Shown here piece after piece: positions 37,195 to 48,900 of a DNA stretch of 64,000 nucleotides (positions are counted from its first letter, which is position 1; each line of letters opens with the position of its first letter). The stretch lies in contig JAWQRO010000005.1 of the NCBI GenBank assembly GCA_033557835.1, forward strand, positions 32,280-96,279, in the 5' to 3' direction. Source of the stretch: Helochares maculicollis (Eukaryota > Arthropoda > Insecta > Coleoptera > Hydrophilidae). The notes beneath the pieces are model-generated. The model ran no database searches. It was not told the origin of the DNA and saw only the letters and a program-made list of their open reading frames with translations. The translations under genes were made by a program, and so were the position numbers.

Positions 37195-38240
37195 AAGTGT
37201 CCCAAAATAAATGCAAGATTTGAATTAAATAGAAGTCACAGTTTTTAGTCTTTTGTTATTTTTTATTGAATCATAAAGTACATAGGATAGGGTTATTTAT
37301 GGAATAACACATCGAGCACATGGCCTCATCGGTGTTGTATGCACATACGCACTCGTTTGTCAAAATTTTCCATGACCATTTTGCATAAGTCTGGCTGAAT
37401 TTTGCTAATGCAGCTTTGAATCTTCTTCTTTAACGCACGGCTTTTTGACATAGAGTTGTGATTTCAAATAACGGCATAAAAAGAAATCTAATGGTGGTAA
37501 ATCACACGATCTAGGGGGCCTATTTTTGTGTTATCACATAACTGTGTTATCATGTCGCCACATCGAGAACCAGTAACAGTCACTGCTTGACCAGTCTCCT
37601 CATTTTCCAAAAAGTATGCTCCAATTATGCCTCCAGCCCAAAATCCACACCAAACGCCTTGTGGATGTTTTTCGAAAATCACATGTGGGTTATCAGAGCT
37701 GCAAAAGCGGTAATTTTGGCGATTAACAAAGCCATCAAAGTGAAAATGTGCTTCATCGCTTAGGATGATTTTGCTCGAAAAATTAGCATTTATTTGTTGA
37801 TATTCAATAATCCATTCAACGAACTCTCTTCGCCGTGCATGGTCATTAGGCTTCAGTTGTTGTGTAAATTCAATTTAATAAGCATGGAGATACACATCTT
37901 TAGTGAGTATACGCTGTAGAGAGCAATTTTTGTCCAGGACGCCAAATTGAGGCTCCTGGATTGTCACCGACACTTACACGCACTGCTTCCATATTGACAC
38001 CTCAACCGCTTGTTTTTGGATGACCAGTCTGTTTGGCGTCTCCAACGGATCCAGTCTTCCTGAATTTTTCAATCAATCTCTTCACAGTTGACAAAGTTAA
38101 AACACTATTCCGACCAAATTTTTTATGACATTTTCGAACTGCGGCCGCCAAGCTTTCATTAGTTTTAAAATATTGTTTAATAATGAAGACACGTTGTTAA
38201 AATTTTTTACACATTCAACTGCATTTGAATCACAGATAGA
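37195..38240 (-). mobile_element. Tc1/mariner-type element, third lineage, decayed
   Basis: The minus strand carries an N-terminal helix-turn-helix (FKTNESLAAAVRKCHKKFGRN, about 38170-38110) followed by VKRLIEKFRKTGSVGDAK and the usual short Pro/Gly linker. After a decayed stretch come LSDEAHFHFDGF-like sequence around 37760-37735 and a well preserved block, NPHVIFEKHPQGVWCGFWAG (37690-37630), then GAYFLENEETGQAVTV. The region expected to hold the second catalytic aspartate (WFQQDGA-type) is deleted. The C-terminal end (QPDLCKMVMENFDKRV, then CIQHR, about 37410-37330) is present. Possible left terminus GTGTCCCAAAATAAATGC near 37197. The right terminus was not found. Confidence 0.75.
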
Positions 38241-41200
38241 ATTTCGAGATTATTACTAATAGTAGAATATCGGACCGACCATACTACGTGTTAGATTGTA
38301 AAGTTTTAGAAGATGGATATAAAAACTTCCCAATAATTTAACAATTAGTTCAAAAACAGTTATGAAAGTCTGGTAGAATATGCAACACTATTGGGTAGAT
38401 AGATGGCTAGTTGTCGTTAGCAGTTATTCTAAAATTTGTTCCATCTAGTTTTAAAAATGGCACTATGTAAATATCTACTGCAATCATTTTTATGTAAAAC
38501 ACCGGCTGGGGATGATCCGATTAATTCAACAGATTATCCAATAGATCATAATTCTGCTAATACCATCAGCCGATTTCTGTGCAAGGATAGCAGTTTTTAC
38601 GCTGAAAGAAATTATCTAAACGGTCTTTCCGATTTAATTCTAGTGTGTAATGGATGGGCTCGTATTAGTGCAACAGCTTTAAACAGATTAATTTCTGTAG
38701 ACACAGCCTGCGATTAGAGTTTCGTGGAATTTCATCGCTTGAAATATAGGTGCCCATGAAAGTAGGAATTGGATCAATATCAACTTCGCAAACATCATGA
38801 ATATTACCAAAATATCTACTAAAATCTCGGTCGCTGCGTTGCTCAGTGGTGTTTAGTGGTAATGTGATGGAGAGTAAAAAAGTATGCGAACTTTTATCTC
38901 GGAATATTGTCTAGCTGTGATGGGTTTAATAAAAATAGCTCCGTGCCGACTCTCGGCCCGGAAGATATATTGCAAAACTTTTTCAGGGACCTTTACACAT
39001 CTGGTTCCGCAAACACGAAAGTAACTAAAGATATCTCCAATGGAGGGGAATTGCAGGAAGATTGTGCGAACTTCATCGCGCCACTTTTTTATGTCTCCAC
39101 TTCTTTCGGATTCCAGCTATACTTCAAAAAGTTTTCGTTGGCGTAAGGAATGACTTCGATATTCTGAAATTAATGTCCGCTATATTTCACTTCCCATTGT
39201 TCGTTTCTTTTGTACTTATTAGATAAGTTTATTAATGAATTTTTTGGTTAGCAATTTTTCCGGTCGCCTTTTTCCTGGCGCTTTATTTCTTCAGAGCTTT
39301 ACAATTCGGCCCTTTCATGGTCGAAATCTTATTTGGGAACTCATTTTACAACCTCACAGTGTCTGTAGAAGCCACTGACTTATCGTTTACTGCATTTAAA
39401 TTACTAAAGTGGGCCTTGTTTGTCGGAATTTAATAATAATTATATAATAACTTGTAATGTAACTAATAATAATTTTTCCTAGATACTAATTTATGGTTTT
39501 ACTTTAATAATTTATAGTTTCACTTTAATCATTTATTAACCGCTTGATGTATTTTATTCGCCACTTTTTGATGTATGGTATATTTTTGTTGACTAAATTT
39601 CTCGTTAGAAGAAGTATCAATAAATAGTTTTGAGAAATATTTATGGAAGGTCATGACTTGGCCTGAGCATTGCCCGGAACGATGTCCAGCGTGATTTGCG
39701 CAATAACAACGACAATAAATAATATTAAGAAATAGGAATTGAAGAACAGCGTCAGTTGCAAATTTGTCACTACACATATATAATAACACGTTTCAAGGAA
39801 CGACTCCTGAAACTGTGCCAAATAATGAAAAAGTGACCGTGAATTTTAAGCGACATTCAAAAGCGTAACAGACTGTCGATATGAACGTGTAAACGTGACG
39901 TAGTCCGTATTTTTGGCCGCTACTATACAGTTGTAACGAACGTAATCTTCAGAGGACAAATAACATATGAGTGCGTTTACGGGGAAAGTATGCAAAAAAC
40001 TTTAAACTTAGTAGTTTTATTGCGACAAGTCTAGAGTCAAACTATCATTAAAAGTACATAATAAATCCGTAAGCAAGTTACCAACTGTTACGAAAAAGTC
40101 AGTATTTTTGACTTCCAAAGATGCTTTGGGGCACCCCAAAAGTTCGCTATGATGGCAAAGCAACTCTTCTTCCATTTATGGAGTCTTATCAGCTCATTAT
40201 TTGTTTTTATTACAAAATCTATTTTCTGTTCGTACCTTTCGTGTTGTTAGACCAAAGGTTCTACTTGTGTACTAGACCTATAACTTATTATAGTGCAAAT
40301 CCATTTGAAATCTAAACCAGAAAGTCTATTTCAAACCGGACTATTAAGAAAGGCGGAATTAACTCTCCTCGTTATTATTGTTGAAATTTATTATCATGTA
40401 CAATTTCTAATTGTTGCAAGAGCCGCAGAGGTATTGCTGCACGCGAGCCTCCCATAAACCGGCGGAATTATGCAGCAATCTGTTTAGATTGTCTGAAAGT
40501 GTTAATATTCTCATTTCTCTGTTTGCCATGGTCGAGGGTAAATAAACTACTGAGAGACCGAAGTAAAGCTTTAATTTTACGTATGCTAACCACGTTACTG
40601 CACTAAAAATAAAACGGGCTATATTATCCATCTCCTGGCGGCATGTGGATTGGATCAATCATCGTCAGGCGATTTGATTCTCCCAGTTTCGGTTCATTGT
40701 TGTCACGTTGCGGAGTTTATAGTTTTACCTTGTTCCCAGTTGATCAATCCTTGACTTAGAACTGTTTGATAGGTGGTGTGTAGGCTGCAAATAAAACCTT
40801 TCTCTTAGCATTTCTAGGTCAATGGAAACTTGTGTTTTGGTAAGGTGTTTCAAAGAAAACGATGTGATTTTGGTGAACATTTATTGGCCAAACAGATACT
40901 TTTGTTTTGTATATTTTTATTTGATATGCATTTGGTCTTATAGTAAAGTCGAAATGTCCTTTTGAAAAATGCATACGAAACAAAAAGAATTATTTGAGTT
41001 TTCCTGTGATGACAAGAACTCCAAATCTAGTATTTAAATTGCGAATCAAATCTGTAATAAGCTATCAAAAGTATTTTGTTCTTATACCGTGTTCATCAAC
41101 AAATCTATGGTCTTGTGTAAATTTAAATTAATAATTATTTCAGCTTAGCTTTGTGGAAATACAACTTGAGGAGACGCCTTTAAAACCCATGTTGTATTGT

Positions 41201-42478
41201 AAACAAAATGTTCACTCTCAACATCATTGATTCGTGGATATCCTTGCTTATTTTTTCACAGATAACATCTTCTGGTTTTACAACATATTAAAATAATTAA
41301 TAATCTCTGTTGTATTTAGTACTTAGTAATATTATTATTGGTATTCAATATAAGTCTCCAGGAGAGATACGCTCGCATCTTATCGTCAACACCTATTATT
41401 TACGCATATCATTCACGTATTTTCTGCACAAGGCGAAAATATATAGCTGAGACGCCACGTGTTTGCGAATAAATTGGAATTTTATAAAGTCTATTGATTG
41501 TTTCAAAATCAATACGCTTATAAAGATTTCATATTTTGATGTGAGGTGGTAAACAAACTTATGTGATGACCTATTTAAACTACCTGCTGTTCTACCCGCT
41601 TAACACGTTAATTACATTTCTTGTAGAGTCATGTCCCTAAACTGCAAGCCAAACAGGTACACATTTTTAAAAGAAAAGCTCATTAATATAATGGCTCATT
41701 AAAATGCTCAAAGAGTAATTGTGAGTAGGGCATACATGAACCTGAATCTTGTTTAGAAATTTGCCTGCAAACCAGGCAAACCGAGTAAGGATTATCCTGT
41801 TTGTAAAATTAAAAATAAAAAGTTGACGACAAGTACAAGATGGCTTATAAAGCAACTATACTAGCAATTGTCCGCTGATTCTTTTGCGAGAATTAAAGAT
41901 GTTACATGAATGTGTCGTCACAATATTAAATTTTAGATTTTGATCTCTTTCGAAATGACATTCGAATTTGGTTGTACGGAAGTGCTAACTATAGACTCAA
42001 AACCTAATCAAATTGATACTGAAACCCTGGCTTAGTATAAGTAAGTCGTATGAACGCTGGGGTTCAAACCCCATTAACCATTCTGGGAACATGTTGGTGA
42101 AACGAAATATTAACCACTGCTACCTGCTCATTGCTGGCTAGCATATGAAGCAGATGTCTATCATATCATTGATTCCTGGAATGTTGAAAATCTTGGCACT
42201 CAAATATCTTTGAGTAAATTACTACGAATATCATATTAAAAAGAAACAATAAAAATCATTTTCACAGAAAATCAATATACTTATGTTCTCATTTCTACGA
42301 ACAGATATTTCTATAAAACATCTATTTTCACCTCTAGACCTATTGATTTTCTCGCAGCTTCACTTGTGTCAATTTTATTATTTTTAAATTAATTGTATTA
42401 GCTTCTCGCTATTCATTAATATAGTAACATTACTAACTAGGCCTTTTATTTGATTCTTAATATTGGAGGTGACAATTT
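38241..42478. other. Long stretch without a confident gene
   Basis: Contains a 93-codon + strand frame (38436-38717) and a 79-codon one (38907-39146) in a GC-richer patch. Neither has a recognisable domain or start/splice support. Around 42028-42080 is a tRNA-like box A/box B pair (TGGCTTAGTAT, then GGTTCAAACCCC) that does not fold into a tRNA. The rest is AT-rich with nothing recognised. Confidence 0.4.
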
Positions 42479-43340
42479 TTTTTGTGTCCAATAAGTTTTT
42501 CGGTTCGATAAGAAAAACACAATTTTATGGATTGAAATGCACTTTATTATTCAGTGTAGTCTCCCTGAGCATCAATACATTTGTTTTAACGAGATTCAAT
42601 TTATGAATTTCATTCCTAAAGTGAGAATCTCGAAGGGCTGCAAAATACGCTTCCACATCTGTTATGACCTTATCATTTGATGAAAATCGCTTTCCACGCA
42701 TGAAGTCTTTTAGGCCTGGAAACAGATGAAAGTCGCTAGGGACCAAATATGGTGAATACGGTGGATGCTCCGATAATTCGAACTTTAATTCATGGATTTT
42801 AGCCACTGTCACAATACTCTTGTGACACGGTGCATTGTCCTAATGAAAAAGGATTTTTTCTTCGCCAAACCAGGTCTTTTTTACGAGGCTGGTCAAAAAG
42901 GTTACAATACTATTTCAATGTTTTACCAGTTTGCAAGTAACCCACAAACAAAATTTCTTTCGCATCTCAAAACACTGATGCTAACACCTACTTGGATGAA
43001 TCTGGTCACAGTCCAACAATTCGAACTTTAAATCATGGTTTGTAGCCATTGTCCAAATTCCTTTCAGTCACTCGACGATTTTCCAATACGATATCCTGTA
43101 TTTTTACGATTTCTGGTATTGTTGCTATTTTTGGACGTCTTGGATTGTCTTCAAGACTTTTACGACTACGTTTTAATTCAGCAACCCATCTTTCTACTGT
43201 ACTGATTAAAAGCGAGGAGTTCTTACACGTTTTCATTGAAATGAATCTTCACATACGTTCATATGTACCAACATAATAAAAAAATTAGGCTACTAGCAAC
43301 GCCCTTTCTTATCGACCCGAAAACTTATTGAGCAATTTAG
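42479..43340 (-). mobile_element. Mariner element, family A copy 4 (rearranged, dead)
   Basis: The right end read on the minus strand starts CTAAATTGCTCAATAAG and is followed by TA at 43341-43342. The left end is degraded but keeps CCAATAAG. The C-terminal 95 codons are open on the minus strand (42812-42525). They contain HPPYSPYLVPSDFHLFPGLK, where the third catalytic aspartate of SPDLAPSD is replaced by tyrosine. The N-terminal part appears at 43236-43033 (VAELKRSRKSLEDNPRR). The core between is deleted, and a short piece (around 42774-42815) is repeated near 43016-43060. Confidence 0.88.
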
Positions 43341-44879
43341 TAGGTCAAATCATTTTCGGGCGCTTAATTATATTTGGCCCCTCTATGAAATGGGTTCGCT
43401 GAATTGGAGAGAGCAAAAAATCCCCACAATGGAAAAAGCTCTCGCAAACTGTAACAAGCATTGCATCGAGCAATCCCTTGAAAATATCGTAATGTGCACT
43501 TCATGTATAAATATATCTGATTGTTGTCTCCTCTTGACCTTGACAATCGCCCAACAAACGTTGCCACAGAACATTCTTTTCTCAACTATACGAGTTGTAT
43601 AATTTGGAGAAAGCAATAACTGATAAAAGTATTACCCACGAATGGGTTGTTTCTTCCTCAGTTATACTGTGGAAATGTTTTAAAAATTAACGAACAATAT
43701 AAATTTCACATATATAAAATGCGATTAGCTCTCTTTCTTATCCACCATGCCCTACTCTTAGGATTCATCAGTAGAACAGTTAATTTGCATAACAATTAAA
43801 AAATATACTTTTGGTTTAAAGCAAACCTCCATGGGTGGACCAAGGAAAGTTTTAACCTTTCATGTCTAAATTTAATTGATTAGGTGATACGAATATATGA
43901 TTGAGCAATTTTACATTGTACAGGATTCGGCCTGTACATTGTACATGATTCGGGTCTTTCATTGTATAGGATCCATTCGTATCGGTCCTAACCTCTGTGG
44001 TTCAATTTCAACTGAGCTGACTAGTTTGAGATTTCAACACTTCATCGCCCTGCGTAATTGCCTTTTTGATGGTTCCGCTTTCAACGTGTTAGACCGGATT
44101 TTTCACACAGCTAAATTTTAAATATTGATGGAATTATCGGGTTTCGTGCCGAACATTGCCATTCTTTCCAACGTGCGGCATTGCGATGAAATAATAAATT
44201 TCGTCGGTGGGATAGAGACGAAGCGACGGATTGCAACCAAATGTTCGTTCAGATACTAAATTATTATTTTGATCGGTTGTTTGGAAAAATAGGTCGCCTG
44301 CCGGAGGCAGTGTTTCCAATCAAATGAATTCCGAAATTTCTAAGGCATTTCCTGGCGATATATTGGTAAACCGATAAATATTTTCTTCCTGGGAAATTTA
44401 TGTCTACGATTATTTAAGCTACATAACTCATCTCTAAATCTGTTATCTGCACAAACTGATTATGCACGTACTTTAACTAAGATTATTAAGATTTAATAAA
44501 CAGCATGTGCTGACCAACAGATGATTAAAGAAAATTGTATACATATCTTTATGTAGAAATTTCACTTAATAAATTTTGGATTTTGTCCAAAAAGACCTGG
44601 TGCCAGAGATAATATGCACAGCCATTAATTTTCTGTATGCTCGTGTGTGATGTCATTCATTCAATATATCTCTAATCGTAGGTACCATAAGTGCATACGC
44701 TTTGTGTTATGGTAAGTTACGTCGTCAGTTTTATCTCATCGCGCCACACCACTTGTTATCATATCTAATCTCTAACGCAAACTATCTAAGTCGTACTGCT
44801 AATTTTTGATAAGCTACACAATTTAAATTTAAATCAACAATATCAATTTTCGACTGAACGCTTGGTTGTCTTTTTACAG
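43341..44879. other. Region upstream of the encore/R3HDM coding exons
   Basis: Contains a 3 x 23 bp minisatellite (43914-43982) and a moderately GC-rich block (about 44120-44330) that could be regulatory. I saw no TATA/initiator pair with confidence and no coding exon. Confidence 0.4.
43914..43982 (+). repeat. Minisatellite, three 23-bp units
   Basis: Units start at 43914, 43937 and 43960. Each begins CATTGTA and carries a GGATTCGG / TGATTCGGG / GGATCCATTCG core. Confidence 0.7.
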
Positions 44880-44949
44880 GGGGAAGGAACTTGATTTCAA
44901 AATTGTTTGAAGATTCATTAGGCCCACATATGGATGCCAAAAGTAGTTG
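44880..44949 (+). other. Candidate upstream exon of the encore/R3HDM gene
   Basis: A 70-nt segment bordered by a strong acceptor (GTCTTTTTACAG, ending 44879) and a strong donor (GTAAGT at 44950). Joined to an acceptor at 45855/45856, the frame that matches the downstream coding sequence has an ATG at 44934. It would add 18 residues (MPKVVGFIVPISTVNRNS) before the methionine at 45894, with a TAG in frame just upstream. An overlapping ATG at 44930 opens a 15-codon frame that ends just after the splice and could act as an upstream ORF. Exon status rests only on splice signals and frame fit. Confidence 0.45.
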
Positions 44950-45855
44950 GTAAGTAATTTTTAAACAAAACAAATAAATTTTATTTTATTCGCCGCATAG
45001 ATTAAGTCAGATATTACAGAGTTGTAAAAGAACCATAATAATTTGGCACGAGAATTTCGCTACCTGGCCAAGTGGTTGTAAAAAGTGAATTGGATAGGAA
45101 ATGAACATTTTTTTTTAAGTTTTGAACTTTATGAAAATTTTATGAGTCACGTTTGTATGTAGCGGATGTTTTCTAGGAAATGCTCTAATTTTAAACGAAC
45201 TAAAGCCGAGTGCTGAAATTTAAAGGTACGCGCAGACACCTAGCTTTGTTATAAGATCGGCCATAACAAAATTGCAAAGGATACCTATATCTACCGAATC
45301 ATGCGGTTTTTTGCTTACCTCGTTTGATTAGAAACATTTATGCATATTGCGTCCAATTTCCAAAAGGATTTCATTTTAATTTTCTTTTTGATTTGACCAT
45401 ACGCCATAGCTTCAGAAATAAAGGAACGTAATTTAGAAACTTGTGTTTTGTATACAATAATTATTACAATAGCATATGAATAAATTTAATATGAGTAATG
45501 TATTTATCTAATTATACCGAAATGAAAGTATCGTTCCATTTATATTTGGATTATAAAAAATTGATAAAAATATTTTATGACCATTACAACTAAGCACTAG
45601 CATTAAAACCATTAATTTTTCTATGGTTTTATAGATTTTTCCAGACATAATCATTATCAGCACTATTAACAAAAGAACGTGACATTTTTATCAATATTTG
45701 CAAATATTTTATAAAAATAAACGAAAAGTATTTTCGATAAAAGGAAGCAATACACAAATATAAATGTTTAGGAATTGTATTATGTAACTCAAACGACAAA
45801 TATAATATTGATGACGCTAAAGTAAATAATAACTTTATAAATATTTTTTCTGCAG
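44950..45855 (+). other. Presumed intron before the first certain coding exon
   Basis: AT-rich, bounded by GTAAGT and ATTTTTTCTGCAG. No coding or repeat signal inside. Confidence 0.45.
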
Positions 45856-45893
45856 GTTTCATTGTCCCAATAAGTACAGTTAACAGAAATAGT

Positions 45894-45971
45894 ATGCACC
45901 AAAGGACTCCTGATATAAACATGGAAGTTGGACCGGAGGATCAAACAACTCCACCTCAGTCCCGCGGACGT
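45894..45971 (+). CDS. enc: encore exon 1 (first certain coding exon)
   Basis: Encodes 26 residues (MHQRTPDINMEVGPEDQTTP and on) and ends before GTAAGC in phase 0. The exon itself probably begins at the acceptor 45855/45856, and its upstream 38 nt are also open in this frame. Confidence 0.7.
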
Positions 45972-48900
45972 GTAAGCACAAATGTTTGTATAAAAAGTGT
46001 GGCTTCAAAAAGACACCATTAAAATATGTAATCGCCATATCGAATTATTAACGTCTCATTTTCTTTTAACAGAACAATTCGAAATTAAAAGTTCTCGTAA
46101 GGAGCCATGCCATGAGGGAGGAAACATCTCCACCTCGTGAACCAACACCGACTCATATTTCGCCTTTTATAAAACTAACGCCTTCCCCAACTGGTTCGCC
46201 GAACAATAATCCTGTTGTTGTATTAAGTCCATCAATGAGCAGAGGCAACTCACCGACTAGATCATCTATGTGTGTTTCACCTACCTCCACTTTAGTACCT
46301 TCACCTTCTGCCAGGTAAACCCTTCATTTTACCTTCGCATTAACCATTTGAATAATACAAATCATTTCAGATGTTCTCCGTTAAACTTGGAAGTTTTTGA
46401 TGACCACCAAAAATCACAAAGCATGCAACAATCCGAATTTATAGATACCGCCGAACTAAGTCCGAACCGAGGGCATAACAATAATAAATCGAACAAATCA
46501 ATAAATGAACGGTCCAATAGAACATCCTCAGAACCAATAAAAGTTTGCAAAGATATTATTATTGAGGAAAATAATCATCTAGATTTACGAAAAGCAAAAA
46601 GTGAAATTAAATGTAAGTGCGAAGCAAATCAGGGCTGTGTTAAATGTGTACGAAGTCAAGATAGGAATTCTAGTAATAATATAAATAGTAATAATAACCA
46701 GTTAAGTAGTCCAAATACCTTGACAGTGACTCGAACCAGCATGAGGGGCAAACTAAGACAGCAGAGTTCATCTCAAGGAAGTTTTGAAGGCAGCTCGTCA
46801 AATTCACCGTGCTTAAGTAGAGGTCAGTAATTTTTGAAAGATTATTGATGTTAGGAATGTCTAGCATTTTATGCAAACATTGTTTACAGATAGTAGCTCA
46901 GAACAATACACCGATACAACCGGCGTTGATCTTGAGGTGTTTATACCAGATACTTTGAATAGAAATGCTAAAGACCGAGCCCTCTTACTTCGGATTGAAC
47001 AGGAGCTAGTCAGTTTTGCCAAAGATAATTCGTAAGTCTTCATTTTAGTCAGTTGTTTTTATTTCTTCAAAACCATACTAATATGTAGGAACAACAGTAA
47101 TAACTATATTGCCATTATATTCATCAAGAGTTTTATTTAAATTATCGATTTAAAAGTAAGGGTAACCAAGCTTAAATTACTCATGTTTGCTAAAGTAGTA
47201 AATCTAGCAAATGACGATAACCGAATAAAGTCGGGGCTTGGATCAAGACAAGGACTTAATTTGAGCCTAGGCTGTCAATTTGACTGGTCACCGGGTCATT
47301 TCTGCTAAACTATATATTGTCCCAACTAAAAATACTAAAGTAGTTCCTGGCTTCCCTTATTTTAATATCTCATTTTTATTACATAGTTACATTTTTGCTT
47401 TTATTTAGGTTTTGCATTGCTTTTACCACATTCAGAAAGTGACAACTTTTTTAATAACTTCCAAATTTGAGATATCTAGCTCAAGTTAGCTTGATTAGTA
47501 TTAAAAAATAAATAGTTTACCTTCTAATTTTTTTCAGGCGAGTCATGTATAAATTTCCTCCGATGTCTAGTTACCAAAGAATGCTAGTCCATCGATGTGC
47601 AGCTTATTTTGGAATGGACCATAATGTTGAACTGTCGGGCAAATGTGTTGTAGTTACTAGAACGAAAAATACTCGGATACCTGACATTGAATTCAAACAG
47701 CATATTAAGGAAGATATTGTGTTTAGTGAGGATCCTCCTCGAAGGTCCATACTTAAAAGAGATTCCAACAGCATCGAGGACTATAGCTTCAAATCCCCTG
47801 ATAGACAGTTTAGTTTAGAAAATAGGCGCAGTAAAAGCTTCGAAGAAAGAGAAGAAGAATACGAAAAAGTTAGAAGACGAATTTTTAACCGAGAAGTAAG
47901 CTTAAGGATTACTTTTGGAATGGCTTATTTACGTAATGAAAAGAATATGTTTTTGCAGATGCAAGATGCATCAGAGTCCACTGAAGAGCTGCCTTGGTCT
48001 GATATACCTTGGTCTAGTACTGAGAGCGAAAGTTCTTCTAGGCTAAGATTGCAGCCTCCTGATCACCACAGCAGGTCCATGGGCCGTTTGCTAAAGGTAG
48101 AAATACAAAATGTCATTGACTTTGAATTTTTTTTTTAAATATCTTATGACCAGCAACTAATATTTCGTCTTGCAGGTCCATTCTGAAGAAGTTAGTGAAG
48201 AAACAATGAGGCCTCATGTTGCTAAAAGCTATAGCTTTGGTGGCTATGGAGTTTCAGTTCTTACAAGGGGAGACAGCTGTATGTCAACACATAGTGCAGG
48301 TCCAAGACTTCTTACAAAACAAGGTATTGTAATAATTGCTTTTATGAAGATTGAAATTTTGCACTCAAATATATTAATCAGTGCATTTTTTGCTTAGAAA
48401 ATCATTACAGCCGTCTCTAAGAGATACATTTTTTTATGCATTTAATTTTATGTAAAACAAGAAATAATTCGAAAAATTTGCATTTATATTGTTTATATTG
48501 TTCAAATTAGACTATACATTTCTTATATGTTAATACAGTGCTAAGTAAATTGCTCAAAATATATGTTGTTGCAGATTCTGGAGCAAGTTCAGTGTCATGG
48601 CGCCTGAGCCCTTCAAGCTCTGGTTACAAAACGCAATCACAGCGATCCGAATCCATAACACCGTCTCCAACATCAACTCCATATTTGTCAGGAGATTCCA
48701 TTAGGCAGGATTCTACTAACAGTATGGCTACAAATGTAAGTGATATTCCTACTAGTCAAGCTGATGAGCAGTCGGAACCACAATTGGTTTGGGCTGTTAC
48801 TGATATTCATAGCGTTCCTAAAGGAAGCATTATTATTAATCCAAAGGTGAGTGGAATCAACATGCAAATGATTCGATGGTTCAGAATTTTAATATGTGAA

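Noticed and set aside
38436..38717. 93-codon + strand frame with an ATG-initiated internal peptide
   Set aside because: No recognisable domain, no matching neighbour exon, ordinary composition for the region. Could be real, but unsupported.
42021..42085. tRNA gene suggested by box A TGGCTTAGTAT and box B GGTTCAAACCCC
   Set aside because: The T arm pairs, but the acceptor ends do not pair and the space between the D and T arms is too short for an anticodon arm. At best it is a tRNA-derived remnant.
43364..43616. Overlapping frames on both strands just after mariner copy 4
   Set aside because: Three frames overlap the same bases and none shows a domain. Likely chance in a slightly GC-richer patch.
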